A stretch of 64,000 nt of DNA from Nostoc sp. LEGE 06077 (GCF_015207705.1 NZ_JADEWI010000015.1:1-64000); one strand, 5' to 3'; counted from the stretch's first letter, positions 54,445 to 64,000 are shown. Made by a program: numbers and translations. The notes: generated by a model from the sequence alone, not told the origin.

Positions 54445-55488
54445 ATGAAATTAAATCAGAAAGAACCAAGTCAATCTTGGAAAGATATTGTCAAAAAAAT
54501 CGCAGAAACAGAATTGCATCTTGCTGCCGAAATGGCTATTGATCAGCACAAAATTAACACAAAAATGCAAGAAGAACAGCAACCAATGGTGGCAATTATT
54601 AACAGTATGCAACATGCTGTAGTTGTCACAGATGCTTATGGTTGCATTCAATTTATGAATTCAATGGCTGAAGCACTCACAGGTTGGCAACAAAAAGAAG
54701 CTTATGGGAAAAATTTAGCAGAAGTTGTTAAACTAATTGACAAAGATATAGAAGAAACAATTGAAAGTTTAGCGACGCAAACCATCGTCACAGGAGCAAT
54801 TTTATATTTACCAGATAATTGTGTGTTAGTTGCTAAAGATGGTAGAGAAATACTAGTAGGAGATTATGCTGCTCCTGTTCGGGATAGTAATGAAAATATT
54901 ACTGGTGTAGTGGTAGTTCTTCAAGAAGTTACCCAACGCAAATTGATGGAGTCACAATTACTCCAGAATGCCTTTTATGATGGACTGACAGCATTACCTA
55001 ATCGAGCTTTATTTTTAGATAGATTAAAGCAAGCGGTAGAAAGAAGTAAACGCCGAATAGATTATCGGGTTGGAATTTTATTTTTAGATTTAGATAGCTT
55101 TCAAGAAATGAACGATCGCTATGGCCATGCAATGGGTGATGATTTATTAGTAGCGATCGCTCGCAGGTTAGAATCTTGTCTACGTAGCGGTGATACCGTC
55201 GGACGCTTTAGTGGTGATGAGTTTGCTGTCCTGCTAGAAGATATTAAAGATATTCATGATGCGATTAATGTTGCCAAACGAATTCAAGATACTTTAGGCT
55301 TACCCTTGACCCTCAACGGCAATCTGATTTCTACCACAGCCAGTATCGGTATTACGATCAATCAAGGCGGTTGTGACCAACCAGAAAAATTGCTCCAAAA
55401 TGCGGATGCGGCGATGTATCATGCTAAACAGCAGGGAAAAGCTCGTTATGCTGTATTTGATGCAATTGATAGTAGAAAACAGTCTTAA
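54445..55488 (+). CDS. PAS-GGDEF diguanylate cyclase, 3' part of the split gene
   Basis: A 347-residue protein. Its first 35 residues (WKDIVKKIAETELHLAAEMA) match the C-terminal end of a receiver and linker (normally YIVKPFEETEL...), so this is the rest of the broken gene above. A PAS domain follows (about 45-165, MVAIINSMQHAVVVTDAYG), then a GGDEF domain (about 175-340) with YDGLTALPNRALFLDRL and the active-site SGDEF, in which the first Gly of GGDEF is Ser. That variant is found in active cyclases. It would make cyclic di-GMP. No EAL domain follows. Translation can restart at the ATG right after the stop. Confidence 0.88.
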   Translation: MKLNQKEPSQSWKDIVKKIAETELHLAAEMAIDQHKINTKMQEEQQPMVAIINSMQHAVVVTDAYGCIQFMNSMAEALTGWQQKEAYGKNLAEVVKLIDKDIEETIESLATQTIVTGAILYLPDNCVLVAKDGREILVGDYAAPVRDSNENITGVVVVLQEVTQRKLMESQLLQNAFYDGLTALPNRALFLDRLKQAVERSKRRIDYRVGILFLDLDSFQEMNDRYGHAMGDDLLVAIARRLESCLRSGDTVGRFSGDEFAVLLEDIKDIHDAINVAKRIQDTLGLPLTLNGNLISTTASIGITINQGGCDQPEKLLQNADAAMYHAKQQGKARYAVFDAIDSRKQS

Positions 55489-55593
55489 AAGTCTTTTGGT
55501 GTCTGTGTTGGAGAATTTTAGCATTGGTGGAGATTTAAGCGATCGCCCTAATAAAACTGAGAAATGCGATCGCCCCAATTCCATTACAAATAC

Positions 55594-55617
55594 AAAAAAA
55601 GGTGGTAAATTACCACC
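55594..55617 (-). terminator. Rho-independent terminator of dxs
   Basis: Read on the minus strand, a GGTGGTA / TACCACC stem (55601-55617) is followed by seven T residues (55600-55594). It is 40 bases after the dxs stop codon. Confidence 0.75.
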
Positions 55618-55656
55618 CTGATCACAATATTGAATTGTGAATTTTACACAGCAGGT

Positions 55657-57564
55657 TTAAACTACAGCTGATACTTCCTTCTGAAAGTAAGCCTCCATAA
55701 CTCTTTCAGAAATTTGACGACTAGTTAAACCTAATTCTGCCTTAGATTCTTCTGGAGTAGCGTGTTCAACTAAAGTGTCTGGGATACCAATACGCTTCAC
55801 TGGGACAACAATATCCGCATCGAGTAAAGCTTCCGCCACAGCAGAACCAAAGCCACCCATCACACAACCTTCTTCTAGAGTGACAACGCGACCAATTTTC
55901 TTAGCCAACGGTAAAATCAACTCTGTATCTAAAGGCTTGACAAAACGCGCATTAATCACTGTTGCTTCAATGCCGTGTTCGCTGAGAATCTCCGCCACTT
56001 GCATACTGGGATAAACCATTGTGCCGTAGCCAACGATTAACACATCATCACCATTGCGGAGAATTTCACCCTTACCAATTTCCAAAGGTTCCCAACCTTC
56101 TTCCATCAAGGGTACACCGTGGCCATTACCACGAGGAAAGCGCATAGCGATCGGGCTACTGGTATGGTTAATTCCAGTGACGATCATCTGTTGCAGTTCG
56201 GCTTCATCCTTCGGTGCCATCAAGACTATGTTAGGAATGCAGCGCAAATAAGCAATATCATACATCCCTTGGTGGGTGGGGCCATCAGCGCCAACAATTC
56301 CCGCCCTATCTAAACAGAAGAAGACGGGCAAGTTTTGAATACAAACATCATGAATGATTTGGTCGTAAGCCCGTTGTAGGAAGGTTGAGTAGATAGCGGC
56401 CACAGGACGCATCCCTTCCGATGCTAAACCCGCAGCTAAAGTCACAGCGTGTTGTTCAGCAATACCAACGTCTATATATTGATTGGGCAATTTAACTTGG
56501 AGTTTATCTAAACCCGTACCTGTGGCCATTGCTGCGGTAATCCCGATGATTTTCGGGTTTTGTTCAGCGAGTTTAACTAAGGTGTGAGCAAAGACTTTGG
56601 CATAAGCAGGCGGTTTGGGTTTGTTGGAAGGGATAGCTTTGCCAGTTGTTAAATTAAAAGGAGTTTGGGCGTGGTAGCCTACTTGGTCTTGTTCAGCGAT
56701 TTCATAACCTTTACCCTTGACTGTGGCTACGTGTACCAAAACTGGCCCTTGGATTTGATGCGCCTGTTGGAAAGTCGCAATCAATTCTTCTAAATTGTGT
56801 CCATCAACTGGCCCCATGTAGGTAAAGCCCAGTTCTTCAAATACCGCCCCCACTTTGGGAACCGCCAACCGCTTCATTCCTTCTTTAATGCGTCCCAATT
56901 CGGGAGATAGAGATTCACCAACGAAAGGAATTTGTTTGAATTGTTCTTCAAAGTTATCTTTGATGAATTGTACTGGCGGGCTAAGGCGCATTTTGTTGAG
57001 ATAGCGAGGAATCGCACCCACATTAGGCGAGATAGACATCTCGTTATCGTTGAGAACCACTAGCAAGTTAGTTTTGGGCATATGTCCAGCATGGTTGATG
57101 GCTTCCAAGGCCATACCACCTGTTAAAGCACCATCACCAATGACAGCCACAGCTTTAAATTTTTCGCCTTTGGCATCTCTGGCTAATGCCATACCCAAGG
57201 CGGCGGAGATACTTGTAGAAGCGTGTCCTGCCCCAAAGTGGTCAAACTTGCTTTCGCCACGCTTGAGATAACCAGCGATTCCGTCTTTTTGTCTGAGGGT
57301 ATGGAAGTTACTGTAACGTCCTGTAATCAGTTTATGGGGATAAGCTTGGTGTCCTACATCCCAAATAACTTTATCCCGATCTAAATCTAATGTTTGGTAA
57401 AGCCCTAGAGTTAACTCTACAACACCCAAACCTGGCCCTAGATGACCGCCTGTTGCTGCTACTGTTTGGAGGTGTTTATCGCGGATTTGGCGAGCAATCT
57501 GTTGCAGTTGCCGGATAGATAAACCGTGCAACTGATTAGGATGGGTGATTTCACTCAGATGCAT
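55657..57564 (-). CDS. dxs: 1-deoxy-D-xylulose-5-phosphate synthase
   Basis: A 635-residue thiamine-diphosphate enzyme and entry point of the MEP isoprenoid pathway: pyruvate plus glyceraldehyde-3-phosphate gives DXP. Motifs: [20 protein letters not shown] at the start, [34 protein letters not shown], the ThDP motif [18 protein letters not shown] with [13 protein letters not shown], and the transketolase-like C half with [14 protein letters not shown]. Length is normal. It supplies carotenoids, the chlorophyll tail and quinone chains. It is a single gene with its own terminator. Confidence 0.97.
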   Translation of the reverse strand: MHLSEITHPNQLHGLSIRQLQQIARQIRDKHLQTVAATGGHLGPGLGVVELTLGLYQTLDLDRDKVIWDVGHQAYPHKLITGRYSNFHTLRQKDGIAGYLKRGESKFDHFGAGHASTSISAALGMALARDAKGEKFKAVAVIGDGALTGGMALEAINHAGHMPKTNLLVVLNDNEMSISPNVGAIPRYLNKMRLSPPVQFIKDNFEEQFKQIPFVGESLSPELGRIKEGMKRLAVPKVGAVFEELGFTYMGPVDGHNLEELIATFQQAHQIQGPVLVHVATVKGKGYEIAEQDQVGYHAQTPFNLTTGKAIPSNKPKPPAYAKVFAHTLVKLAEQNPKIIGITAAMATGTGLDKLQVKLPNQYIDVGIAEQHAVTLAAGLASEGMRPVAAIYSTFLQRAYDQIIHDVCIQNLPVFFCLDRAGIVGADGPTHQGMYDIAYLRCIPNIVLMAPKDEAELQQMIVTGINHTSSPIAMRFPRGNGHGVPLMEEGWEPLEIGKGEILRNGDDVLIVGYGTMVYPSMQVAEILSEHGIEATVINARFVKPLDTELILPLAKKIGRVVTLEEGCVMGGFGSAVAEALLDADIVVPVKRIGIPDTLVEHATPEESKAELGLTSRQISERVMEAYFQKEVSAVV

Positions 57565-57866
57565 ATTATAGGGTTTTCCTCTCTAATTTCTACTTCTGGT
57601 ATTCTGATTTTCCCACGGTCGGGTTGTCCCCATGATTTATGAGGAGTTGCAATTCTGTTACATAACCCATTAAGAATTAGAACTTACGTAATCAAACTCT
57701 CTCAGAACTTACTTACACAGATAGCTGTTGAAATTTGGGTGTAAGGGTGGAAGGGTATAGGGTGTAAGAGTTGTACATACCTATATGCCCCGGCACCATT
57801 GCCCAAAGCCTTGATTTTGCGTTGAATTGTGTCAGCCCTACGAATATGGGTAAGTTACCTTGGTTA

Positions 57867-58556
57867 CTAAGGGGAAACTGTATTATCAGGCACACTTGGA
57901 ACTTCTGGTGTATCTGGTAGTTGTCTTTGACGTTGCAAATATTTACTCAACACGTAGGCCATATCTCCGCGTGTCATAGGTTGTAATGGAGAAATATTGC
58001 CTTGGCTATCTGTGTTGATCAATCCTTCGGAGACGACTGTGGCGATCGCTTTTCTCGCCCAGGTGGGAATTGATGTAGCATCAGGATGAGATGAAAGAAT
58101 TTCATTAACAGAATCATCATCAAATTGAAATACACCGTAAGCCTGGGCAAATATCGCTAAAGCTTCTGCCCTGGTTACTCTTTGGTTGGGAAAAAACAAA
58201 TTCCCCCGATAGCCTTTCATAATGTCTGTTTTTAAGACTACCTGAATATCGTTAAATGCTGGATTAGATTTGGGGACATCTGGAGTGGGAAGGTTTTCTT
58301 GACTAACAGTTTGTCGTTTATCAAGTCGAAATACTTTGACCATAATTGAGGCTAGTTCTGCCCGACTCAGCAATCTTTCAGGATAAAAATTGCCATCGGC
58401 AGAATTTGTCATCCATTGGGCTTTAATTACCTGTTGAATGGAATCTGGGCTTGTCTGAGAAGGAGTTTCTGTTGATTGTGCCTGAACAGTTAGGGGAACA
58501 CTTTGGAGTAGCACAACTAAAGAAATAGCACTGAAGCACTGGCTGATATTTCTCAT
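57867..58556 (-). CDS. Exported SLH-domain protein
   Basis: A 229-residue protein with a signal peptide (MRNISQCFSAISLVVLLQS, cut near VQA-QS). Three surface-layer-homology repeats follow (about 45-90: NFYPERLLSRAELASIMVKVF; 100-150: FFPNQRVTRAEALAIFAQAYG; 165-215: NISPLQPMTRGDMAYVLSKYL). SLH repeats bind pyruvylated cell-wall polymer; in cyanobacteria they also occur in outer-membrane porins, but no barrel is present here. The C-terminal tail is short and proline-rich. It may act as an envelope anchor or spacer. Confidence 0.87.
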   Translation of the reverse strand: MRNISQCFSAISLVVLLQSVPLTVQAQSTETPSQTSPDSIQQVIKAQWMTNSADGNFYPERLLSRAELASIMVKVFRLDKRQTVSQENLPTPDVPKSNPAFNDIQVVLKTDIMKGYRGNLFFPNQRVTRAEALAIFAQAYGVFQFDDDSVNEILSSHPDATSIPTWARKAIATVVSEGLINTDSQGNISPLQPMTRGDMAYVLSKYLQRQRQLPDTPEVPSVPDNTVSP

Positions 58557-58751
58557 TATTTTCAGATACTCATTTATGAATACAACAAACTGTCAAACAA
58601 TTTTAGATTTTGGATTTTACCCATCGGATGATGACGCAGAATAGTTAAGAAATGTTGCGAAGCTGAGTTGAAGATTACAGCATTATGGAGCGATCGCTAA
58701 TCTAAGTACCAGCAAACTGTAGGAGTTGAGATTTCAAACTAAATTATATAT

Positions 58752-59810
58752 ATGAATCAAGCAACAACACCGCTCAATCAACCCGGATTAGTACTAACAC
58801 CAGGCCCAGAAGGCTGGTGGGACTCTGAACGAATTTCTTCGCCACAGGTCTTGCGCTGTCTTGATGGGATTTGGAGGATGTGGTACTACGGTCGAGACGC
58901 TTCTTTTGACCGACAAATCAATTTGCCAACAGGTCGCTGTGGTTTAGCAATTTCTGCTGATGGAATTCATTGGCAACGTGTTCAAGGTTCTTTAACTGGA
59001 GGGGCTGTCTTTGAACCGCATCTAGATTCCAATCGGTTTGATTCAGCCCATGTTGGTGTTAGCAATGTTTACTTTCGAGATAATCTTTATTGGATGTGGT
59101 ACTTTGGGGGCGATCGCACAATAGTCGAGATGGGAAAATTTCAAGCAAAGGGCTTAAATATGCGCCCCGGCTGTGCGATTTCTCGTGATGGCATCAATTG
59201 GGTACGCTTAGAAGGTAATTATCAAGGCGCTTTTCTCGGTTTAGGCAAGCCTGGAGAATTTGATGCTTTATTCTGCGCCTGGCCGCAAGTGCTGCCTGAT
59301 GATGATGGCACTTGGAAAATGTACTACCACACCCTCAACCCTGACAAAGGATTTTTAGTTGGTTTAGCTGTATCTACTGACGGTTTACATTGGGAAAAGG
59401 TAGGTCAAATTTTAGCAGCAGGTGAGTCTGGGAGTTTTGATGACAGAGGTATTGGGACTCGCCATGTGCTGAAAATTGAGGGACAGTACGTCATGTTTTA
59501 CGAAGGTGTCAATACCAGTGGTTATCACTCCATTGGTTTAGCTATTTCGGACGATGGAATTCATTGGCAAAAAGAAACAGGAGACCAACCAGGAGGTTCT
59601 GTCTTTTCTCATGCCCAAAAGAATTCTGGTCTTTGGGATGCAAGGGCGATAGGTACGCCTTGTATCGTACCAATGGATGATGGCAGTTTTTGGATGTACT
59701 ATATTGGCGCGAATGAAGGTGGCTACGATGAACTATCTTCACAGCATCAAATTGGTTTAGCTGTTAGTGACGGAACTAATTTTCGCCAGTGGCATCGCTG
59801 GGGCGAATAA
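58752..59810 (+). CDS. Five-bladed beta-propeller, glycosidase-like protein
   Basis: A 352-residue soluble protein with five recurring blades marked by an A-x-S-x-DGI-x-W motif: AISADGIHWQRV, AISRDGINWVRL, AVSTDGLHWEKV, AISDDGIHWQKE and a final AVSDGTNFRQW. Between them are MWYYGRD, MWYFGGD, MYYHTL, FYEGV and MYYIGAN strands. This is the fold of GH32/43/62/68/130-type enzymes, but I cannot identify a catalytic acid pair, so hydrolase activity is unproven. No signal peptide is present. It is followed by a TauD-like dioxygenase gene on the same strand after 175 bases. Confidence 0.75.
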   Translation: MNQATTPLNQPGLVLTPGPEGWWDSERISSPQVLRCLDGIWRMWYYGRDASFDRQINLPTGRCGLAISADGIHWQRVQGSLTGGAVFEPHLDSNRFDSAHVGVSNVYFRDNLYWMWYFGGDRTIVEMGKFQAKGLNMRPGCAISRDGINWVRLEGNYQGAFLGLGKPGEFDALFCAWPQVLPDDDGTWKMYYHTLNPDKGFLVGLAVSTDGLHWEKVGQILAAGESGSFDDRGIGTRHVLKIEGQYVMFYEGVNTSGYHSIGLAISDDGIHWQKETGDQPGGSVFSHAQKNSGLWDARAIGTPCIVPMDDGSFWMYYIGANEGGYDELSSQHQIGLAVSDGTNFRQWHRWGE

Positions 59811-59985
59811 ATATTATGCAGCAGATCTATCGCCACGCCGATAGAGTGATTATCACGTCTGCTGTTTGGGAGATGGATTCTTATAAGACAGTTAGGCAAT
59901 ATGGAATTAATTCTGATTAAATAAAAAGAATTTTGGTGGAGGAGTAAGGTATTCAAATCTATATGTATAAAAAGGATTATTTAAA

Positions 59986-60846
59986 ATGCAGCAGCAGATA
60001 GTTAAGCAGCATCCTAGACTAGGTACAGAAGTATTGCCAGGTTGTAATCTGACGCAACTAACAAACCAACAAATACAGGAATTTAAACAGTCACTTTGGG
60101 AGAATGGTGTGATTGTCGTCAGAAACCAACATTTGACGGCATCGCAATTGAAGGAATTTACCGATAAAACTTTTGGTGACTTAGGTTTTAAATATCTACC
60201 TAAACCCCTAGACCCAGATATTGATCCAGATTTACAAAGTTATGGTGTATCTATTTTAGGGAATCCTAAAGAAAATACGCAAGAAATCATCGGACAGTTT
60301 GCTTGGCAATGGCATCATGACAAAGACTTTCTACCGAGAACAGAAGGTCTAGATATGAATTCTTTATATGTGGTGATGTTGTATGGCGTAGAAATACCAG
60401 CACAAGGAGTTGATGGTCAACCCCACACAACTGAATTCTTAGACATGGTAGAAGCCTATAACAATTTTGACCCTGAATATCGGCAGCAATTAGAGCAAAT
60501 GTCTATGTATCATCTGCCGCCAAGAACCTATCAGCCAGGGCCGGATGTGCCGATGAAAAAGCATCCTATCGTTTCAACTCACAAGGTAACGGGGCAGAGA
60601 GGATTATATCTTGGTTCAGATACATCAATACCTGTGGGGATGGAAGATGAACTAGATTTGGCAAAACAGTTTTGGCGAGAACTATTTCAAAGGATTTTAG
60701 AACATACACCCGTTTACGCTCATGTTTGGCAGCCGGGAGATTTGGTGGTTTGGGATAATTCCCAAGTTATGCACGCTGGCATTCCTTATGATGCCAGTAA
60801 GTATAAGCGTGTCGCATTACGTGTAGCAGCTGTAGATAAAACCTAA
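59986..60846 (+). CDS. TauD/TfdA-family Fe(II)/2-oxoglutarate dioxygenase
   Basis: A 286-residue oxygenase. The iron facial triad is present: H-x-D in WQWHHDKDF and the distal His in VVWDNSQVMHAGIP, plus the 2-oxoglutarate arginine in YKRVALRVAA. Other TauD features include LWENGVIVVRNQHL near the N terminus. These enzymes hydroxylate small acids or cleave sulfonates, but the substrate here is not known. Its neighbour is the propeller protein, so sugar-acid or natural-product chemistry is possible (inference). A good AAGGA-like ribosome site precedes the ATG. Confidence 0.88.
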   Translation: MQQQIVKQHPRLGTEVLPGCNLTQLTNQQIQEFKQSLWENGVIVVRNQHLTASQLKEFTDKTFGDLGFKYLPKPLDPDIDPDLQSYGVSILGNPKENTQEIIGQFAWQWHHDKDFLPRTEGLDMNSLYVVMLYGVEIPAQGVDGQPHTTEFLDMVEAYNNFDPEYRQQLEQMSMYHLPPRTYQPGPDVPMKKHPIVSTHKVTGQRGLYLGSDTSIPVGMEDELDLAKQFWRELFQRILEHTPVYAHVWQPGDLVVWDNSQVMHAGIPYDASKYKRVALRVAAVDKT

Positions 60847-60957
60847 AGGACAAGGGTGCAAGGGTGTGTAGAGATGTAGATATTCAAAACCTTACACCCT
60901 ATACCTTTATACCCTTACACCTAGTCTCAATAGATAATCTTTGTGCGTAAGTTCTGT

Positions 60958-62217
60958 TTACCAGGGGCCCCAAATAGCAAAAGTAATTCCTGGTGTTTGA
61001 ATATTCGCAAACATGGTTTGTCCATCAGGTGAGAAACAAACTCCAGCAAATTCATTGCTATTCAAGCGATTACGAGCAAATTTATAGAGGGAACCGGTTG
61101 GCGTGATACCCACGATGAAATCAGTACCATCGCCATCTTCACAAAGAAAGATGTCTCGATTGGGAAAAACGACAATATTGTCTGGATTGTCTAGCACACC
61201 AGAATTATTAGGTTCAATATATAGCTCAACAGTATTGTTAGTGGGTGAATAACGCCAGATTTGCCCATCTCCAGAACTACCTCCACTTTTACAAGTGAAG
61301 TAGACATAACCACTGCCATAAAATATGCCTTCCCCACCGGAAAATCTGGCAGCACCGCTGTTATATCCTGCTGTTCTGACGGTATCAGAGGTGGGATCAG
61401 GATTAATAATCTGTACCCAATCCACTGCCCTAGGCGTATTTTTTGGGAAACCAGTAGCAGTGTTGATTCCAGATGACCCGATAATTCTTAAGGCGTATAA
61501 CGTACCACCAGAACTTAGATTGTTAATGTTATTGGGAATGAAGCGATAGAACAGTCCATTTGGCTGGTCTTCCGTCATGTAAATATACCCGGTGTTGGGA
61601 TCTACAGCGGCAGCCTCATGATTAAAACGCCCCATAGCAGTTAGAGGAACGGGGGTAACAAAAGTATTGGCACTACTGGGAACTTCAAACACATAACCAT
61701 GCTTCTTGCTGTTATTGGTTTCAAAGGTTTCCTCGCAACTTAACCAAGACCCTGAAGGTGTAGGGCCACCAGCACAATTACGAATAGTTCCGGCAAGGAC
61801 TCCCCGATGTTCTACCAAGTTGCGGGAGGAATTAACAACCAATTTAGTACAACCGCCCCTCGCACTAGAGTTGTATTTGCTGCCAGTGGGAGCATTCAAA
61901 CCATTGCTAGAAGTTGGAGTGAGTTCATGGTTACGAATGAGAATTGTATTACCATTGGCTCCAGGAAAAGCTGCCATACCATCGTGTCCACCGGGAACTC
62001 TGTAGCCGTCGGTCATTGTTTGTCCTGTTTCTGATAATCTCCTGTAAGAGAATCCAGCAGGTAAATCTAGCACACCTAGAGGGTCGGTTTGCAAAGCACC
62101 GTAAGGCCCGGCAGCTAATGTGCGCTTGGCGTAAAAAGCTTGTAATGGTGATAAAAGTACAGCACCAGCTGTTCCAGTTCCAGCTAGGGTGAAAAATTTC
62201 CGCCTTGATAAAGTCAC
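60958..62217 (-). CDS. Tat-exported PhoX-like (DUF839) protein
   Basis: A 419-residue periplasmic protein. It starts at GTG 62217 (ribosome site AGGAG six to seven bases upstream) with a twin-arginine signal, SRRKFFTLAGTGTAGAV. The mature part has PhoX/DUF839 features: DPLGVLDLPAGFSYRRLS, HDGMAAFPG, LIRNHELTP, GPTPSGSWLSCEETF and FNHEAAAVDPNTGYIYMTED. PhoX enzymes are Ca/Fe-dependent alkaline phosphatases, and the conserved acidic tracts are present. It may release phosphate from organic esters, but many family members are uncharacterised. It is followed by no clear Pho-box-linked partner here. Confidence 0.84.
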   Translation of the reverse strand: MTLSRRKFFTLAGTGTAGAVLLSPLQAFYAKRTLAAGPYGALQTDPLGVLDLPAGFSYRRLSETGQTMTDGYRVPGGHDGMAAFPGANGNTILIRNHELTPTSSNGLNAPTGSKYNSSARGGCTKLVVNSSRNLVEHRGVLAGTIRNCAGGPTPSGSWLSCEETFETNNSKKHGYVFEVPSSANTFVTPVPLTAMGRFNHEAAAVDPNTGYIYMTEDQPNGLFYRFIPNNINNLSSGGTLYALRIIGSSGINTATGFPKNTPRAVDWVQIINPDPTSDTVRTAGYNSGAARFSGGEGIFYGSGYVYFTCKSGGSSGDGQIWRYSPTNNTVELYIEPNNSGVLDNPDNIVVFPNRDIFLCEDGDGTDFIVGITPTGSLYKFARNRLNSNEFAGVCFSPDGQTMFANIQTPGITFAIWGPW

Positions 62218-62351
62218 TGTGTTCTCCTGAATTTTGAATGAAATTTACTAACTGCTTAATTGCTAGTCGTTACTCAGGAGTTTTAAGTGATTAATGTTAA
62301 GAGACAGCTAAGATAACCTTATAAAAGCTAGATAAAATACTGTGAGATATT

Positions 62352-62376
62352 ATCAGCCCGCGACAGACGGGCTGAT
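62352..62376 (-). terminator. Hairpin after the lipase gene
   Basis: ATCAGCCCG (62352-62360) pairs perfectly with CGGGCTGAT (62368-62376) over a 7-base loop. It lies just downstream of the lipase stop on the minus strand. The T tract is weak. Confidence 0.5.
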
Positions 62377-62392
62377 TGGATATTTTGAAGAT

Positions 62393-63727
62393 TTATACGG
62401 TCACGAAATAGCTGGCACTCAGGCTGAGGCTGGTTGAGCCTTGAATTATAGCCACTAGTTCTAGACTACTTTCATTGAAGAATAGGGCTGTACCTGTAGC
62501 TAAACCAGTGGGTACAGATCCCAAGCTATAGCTAGATCTGGCGCCAGATAATTGGATTGTGTCTTCTAAGGCATTGAAATCAGTAATTAGGGCGTAGTCG
62601 CCTAGACCAGAAGTGCTGGTATTACCATCGCTGTAGAAAACTCCTGTGGTAGTACCAACGACAAAGCGATCGCCTCCAACATTGCCAGTTAAGCGGTCAA
62701 TTTCGCCAAAACCCCTACCTACTGAAGCATCAGCGCCTGTTAGCACGTCGCTACCATCATCACCAAACAAGCGATCGCTCCCAGTCCCACCAAAGACAGA
62801 ATCATTACCTCGTCCACCATTGAGGCGATCGCTCCCACTATCTCCATACAGGAAATCATTGCCATCACCACCTGTAATCCGGTCATTGCCGGCATTACCT
62901 CGGATGGTATCACTGGCTGCACTACCAGACAAAACATCATTACCAGTAGTACCTAAAAGATTGAGGGCAACAATTACCTGATTATTTTTAGTGCTGTTAT
63001 AGTTCTCACCCAGAAACCCACCATTGAGGATTGTATTTAAGTTCAAGAGAGTGCCGTTAGACTGAGTAAAGCTATTGCCTTGAAGTAATTGTGTATACAA
63101 AGTGTGGGCATAGCTATGATTGCCCACAAAACTAATTTGTCCTGGTTGGAAAAGGTCATTCCAGTTGATATAGAGGTCTAAAGTGGCTAACCGCGCATCA
63201 TAACCGAGGGTTTCACTGGTATGTATAGCTGTCACGCGAGTCGCATCTGTGGGATCTAAGCGATCGCCTGTTGCGGCGCTTTCAAATTCTGGCCCGGCTG
63301 GATCTAGCCCGACTATTTGTCCTAGAGAACGCCCTGTAGAAGCACGATAAGCAGAGCCAGCAAACCCCGCTACGTGCGCCCCTAAACTGTGACCGATGAG
63401 ATTAATATCAGTTGCATCTACGCCACTATTTCTTAAGTAGGTAGCTAATTGATTACCTACATCTCGCGTGTTGGCAGCAGCAGTTGGATAATACAAGGAA
63501 CTAGCGCCTGCTTCCCAATCTACCAAAATGATGTTTGCATTCGACTCGCGTTGTCGAATGGTTTGGGCAATGTTTACTACCCAATCTGCGGGTGTATAGT
63601 TATTACCAGCATTACCAGCAGTGCTTTGATAGCCATGAATAATCGTGTATGTGGGTGCATCGGCATTAATCCGCCCTGAACGGTTAATCGCACCGTTACC
63701 CCAAATATTAAAACTGACTTGAACCAT
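62393..63727 (-). CDS. Lipase with RTX calcium-binding repeats
   Basis: A 444-residue secreted lipase; the ATG at 63727 is preferred to one 17 codons upstream. The N-terminal half is a pancreatic-lipase-like alpha/beta-hydrolase: the nucleophile Ser in INLIGHSLGAHVAGFAG, an Asp in VGLDPAGPEF and the likely His in NHSYAHTLY. The C-terminal part (about 265-340) carries RTX nonapeptides of the GGxGxDxLx type (GNDVLSGSAASD, GNDRITGGDGND, GGRGND, GDDGSD), which bind calcium and mark type I secretion. There is no classical signal peptide, as expected. It should split lipid esters outside the cell. Confidence 0.9.
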   Translation of the reverse strand: MVQVSFNIWGNGAINRSGRINADAPTYTIIHGYQSTAGNAGNNYTPADWVVNIAQTIRQRESNANIILVDWEAGASSLYYPTAAANTRDVGNQLATYLRNSGVDATDINLIGHSLGAHVAGFAGSAYRASTGRSLGQIVGLDPAGPEFESAATGDRLDPTDATRVTAIHTSETLGYDARLATLDLYINWNDLFQPGQISFVGNHSYAHTLYTQLLQGNSFTQSNGTLLNLNTILNGGFLGENYNSTKNNQVIVALNLLGTTGNDVLSGSAASDTIRGNAGNDRITGGDGNDFLYGDSGSDRLNGGRGNDSVFGGTGSDRLFGDDGSDVLTGADASVGRGFGEIDRLTGNVGGDRFVVGTTTGVFYSDGNTSTSGLGDYALITDFNALEDTIQLSGARSSYSLGSVPTGLATGTALFFNESSLELVAIIQGSTSLSLSASYFVTV

Positions 63728-64000
63728 AAGAAAAATGTTTGTTTTTTGGGCATAAATTTTTTCACAGCAAAAAATCACTTATTTTTATTGCGGAGATATC
63801 TGCAATAAAATAAATGTCAGATCACAAATTATTTAGTGCTACTGAATTTATTGATAAAAAGGATTTTACTTATGATGAAAATCTTTGTAGAGACGTGATG
63901 GCGCAACGTCTCTACACGGATTCATATCTCAATTCAGCAATATTCAGAAATTTAAATAATTGAAAAACTGATTTTGCTATAGCCAAACTAAACTGATTAC
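63728..64000. other. Right-edge intergenic region
   Basis: Contains the lipase leader and the hairpin repeat at 63886-63916. No gene or RNA is recognised. A gene may begin beyond the window. Confidence 0.4.
63886..63916. repeat. TGTAGAGACGT hairpin repeat
   Basis: TGTAGAGACGT (63886-63896) is perfectly complementary to ACGTCTCTACA (63906-63916) with a 9-base loop. This is a dispersed intergenic hairpin typical of Nostoc-type genomes; a degenerate copy is at 9671. Confidence 0.8.

Noticed and set aside
57713-57895. 60-codon minus-strand frame downstream of the SLH gene
   Set aside because: It overlaps the end of the SLH gene and repeat-like GGGTGTAAGGG sequence, with no protein features.

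Overview
The window looks like chromosome of a filamentous, Nostoc/Anabaena/Calothrix-type cyanobacterium. The evidence is the high density of GCGATCGC (HIP1) octamers, knotless phytochromes of the Cph1 and bacteriophytochrome types, a menD/menB phylloquinone pair, Vipp1 beside PspA, a SigG-type ECF sigma factor, and many heptamer tandem repeats and small inverted-repeat elements in the gaps. No rRNA, tRNA, CRISPR array, complete insertion sequence or prophage is visible. Both window ends fall between genes.

Layout. 1-15 kb (minus strand) is rich in light and signal sensing: a REC-histidine kinase, a Cph1-like phytochrome overlapping its Rcp1-like response regulator, then a PMT-family glycosyltransferase, a GNAT acetyltransferase and ppsA, then a REC-GAF kinase and a bacteriophytochrome-type hybrid kinase. 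The two phytochromes keep their chromophore cysteine in different places, Cys259 in the GAF domain of one and Cys12 near the N terminus of the other. 15-24.5 kb holds a GH13 alpha-amylase, an HGSNAT-like membrane protein, a secreted GH10-like hydrolase, a 14-unit 21-bp tandem repeat next to a MITE-like element, an RCK-pore-RCK potassium channel, a solute-binding protein and a BON lipoprotein. 25-31 kb is mainly the glycine cleavage set gcvT-gcvH-gcvP; gcvP carries an in-frame insertion made of dispersed-repeat sequence. 31-37.4 kb holds a carrier, then a cell-envelope group (M23 peptidase, ComFB-like protein, L,D-transpeptidase) and an ECF sigma/anti-sigma pair with a candidate self-activated promoter. 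37.3-43.7 kb holds folB, menD and menB; menD and menB are separated by an AT-rich block with an HNH-like protein, a YaaW-like membrane protein and a DUF2887 nuclease-like protein. 43.9-50.7 kb holds a DciA-like DUF721 protein, pspA and vipp1 in tandem, a thioredoxin and an aminotransferase. 50.9-55.5 kb holds two exosortase-type surface proteins, a single-domain response regulator and a REC-PAS-GGDEF gene broken inside REC. 55.6-64 kb holds dxs, an SLH protein, a beta-propeller glycosidase-like protein with a TauD-type dioxygenase, a Tat-exported PhoX-like protein and an RTX lipase.

The clearest unusual points are the two-chromophore phytochrome neighbourhood, the frame-preserving 21-bp repeat that would encode perfect heptads, repeat DNA inside gcvP, the accessory block between menD and menB, and the split diguanylate cyclase gene. 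Nothing here is a proven new system. The best candidates for undescribed biology are the HNH-like/YaaW-like pair and the 21-bp array.
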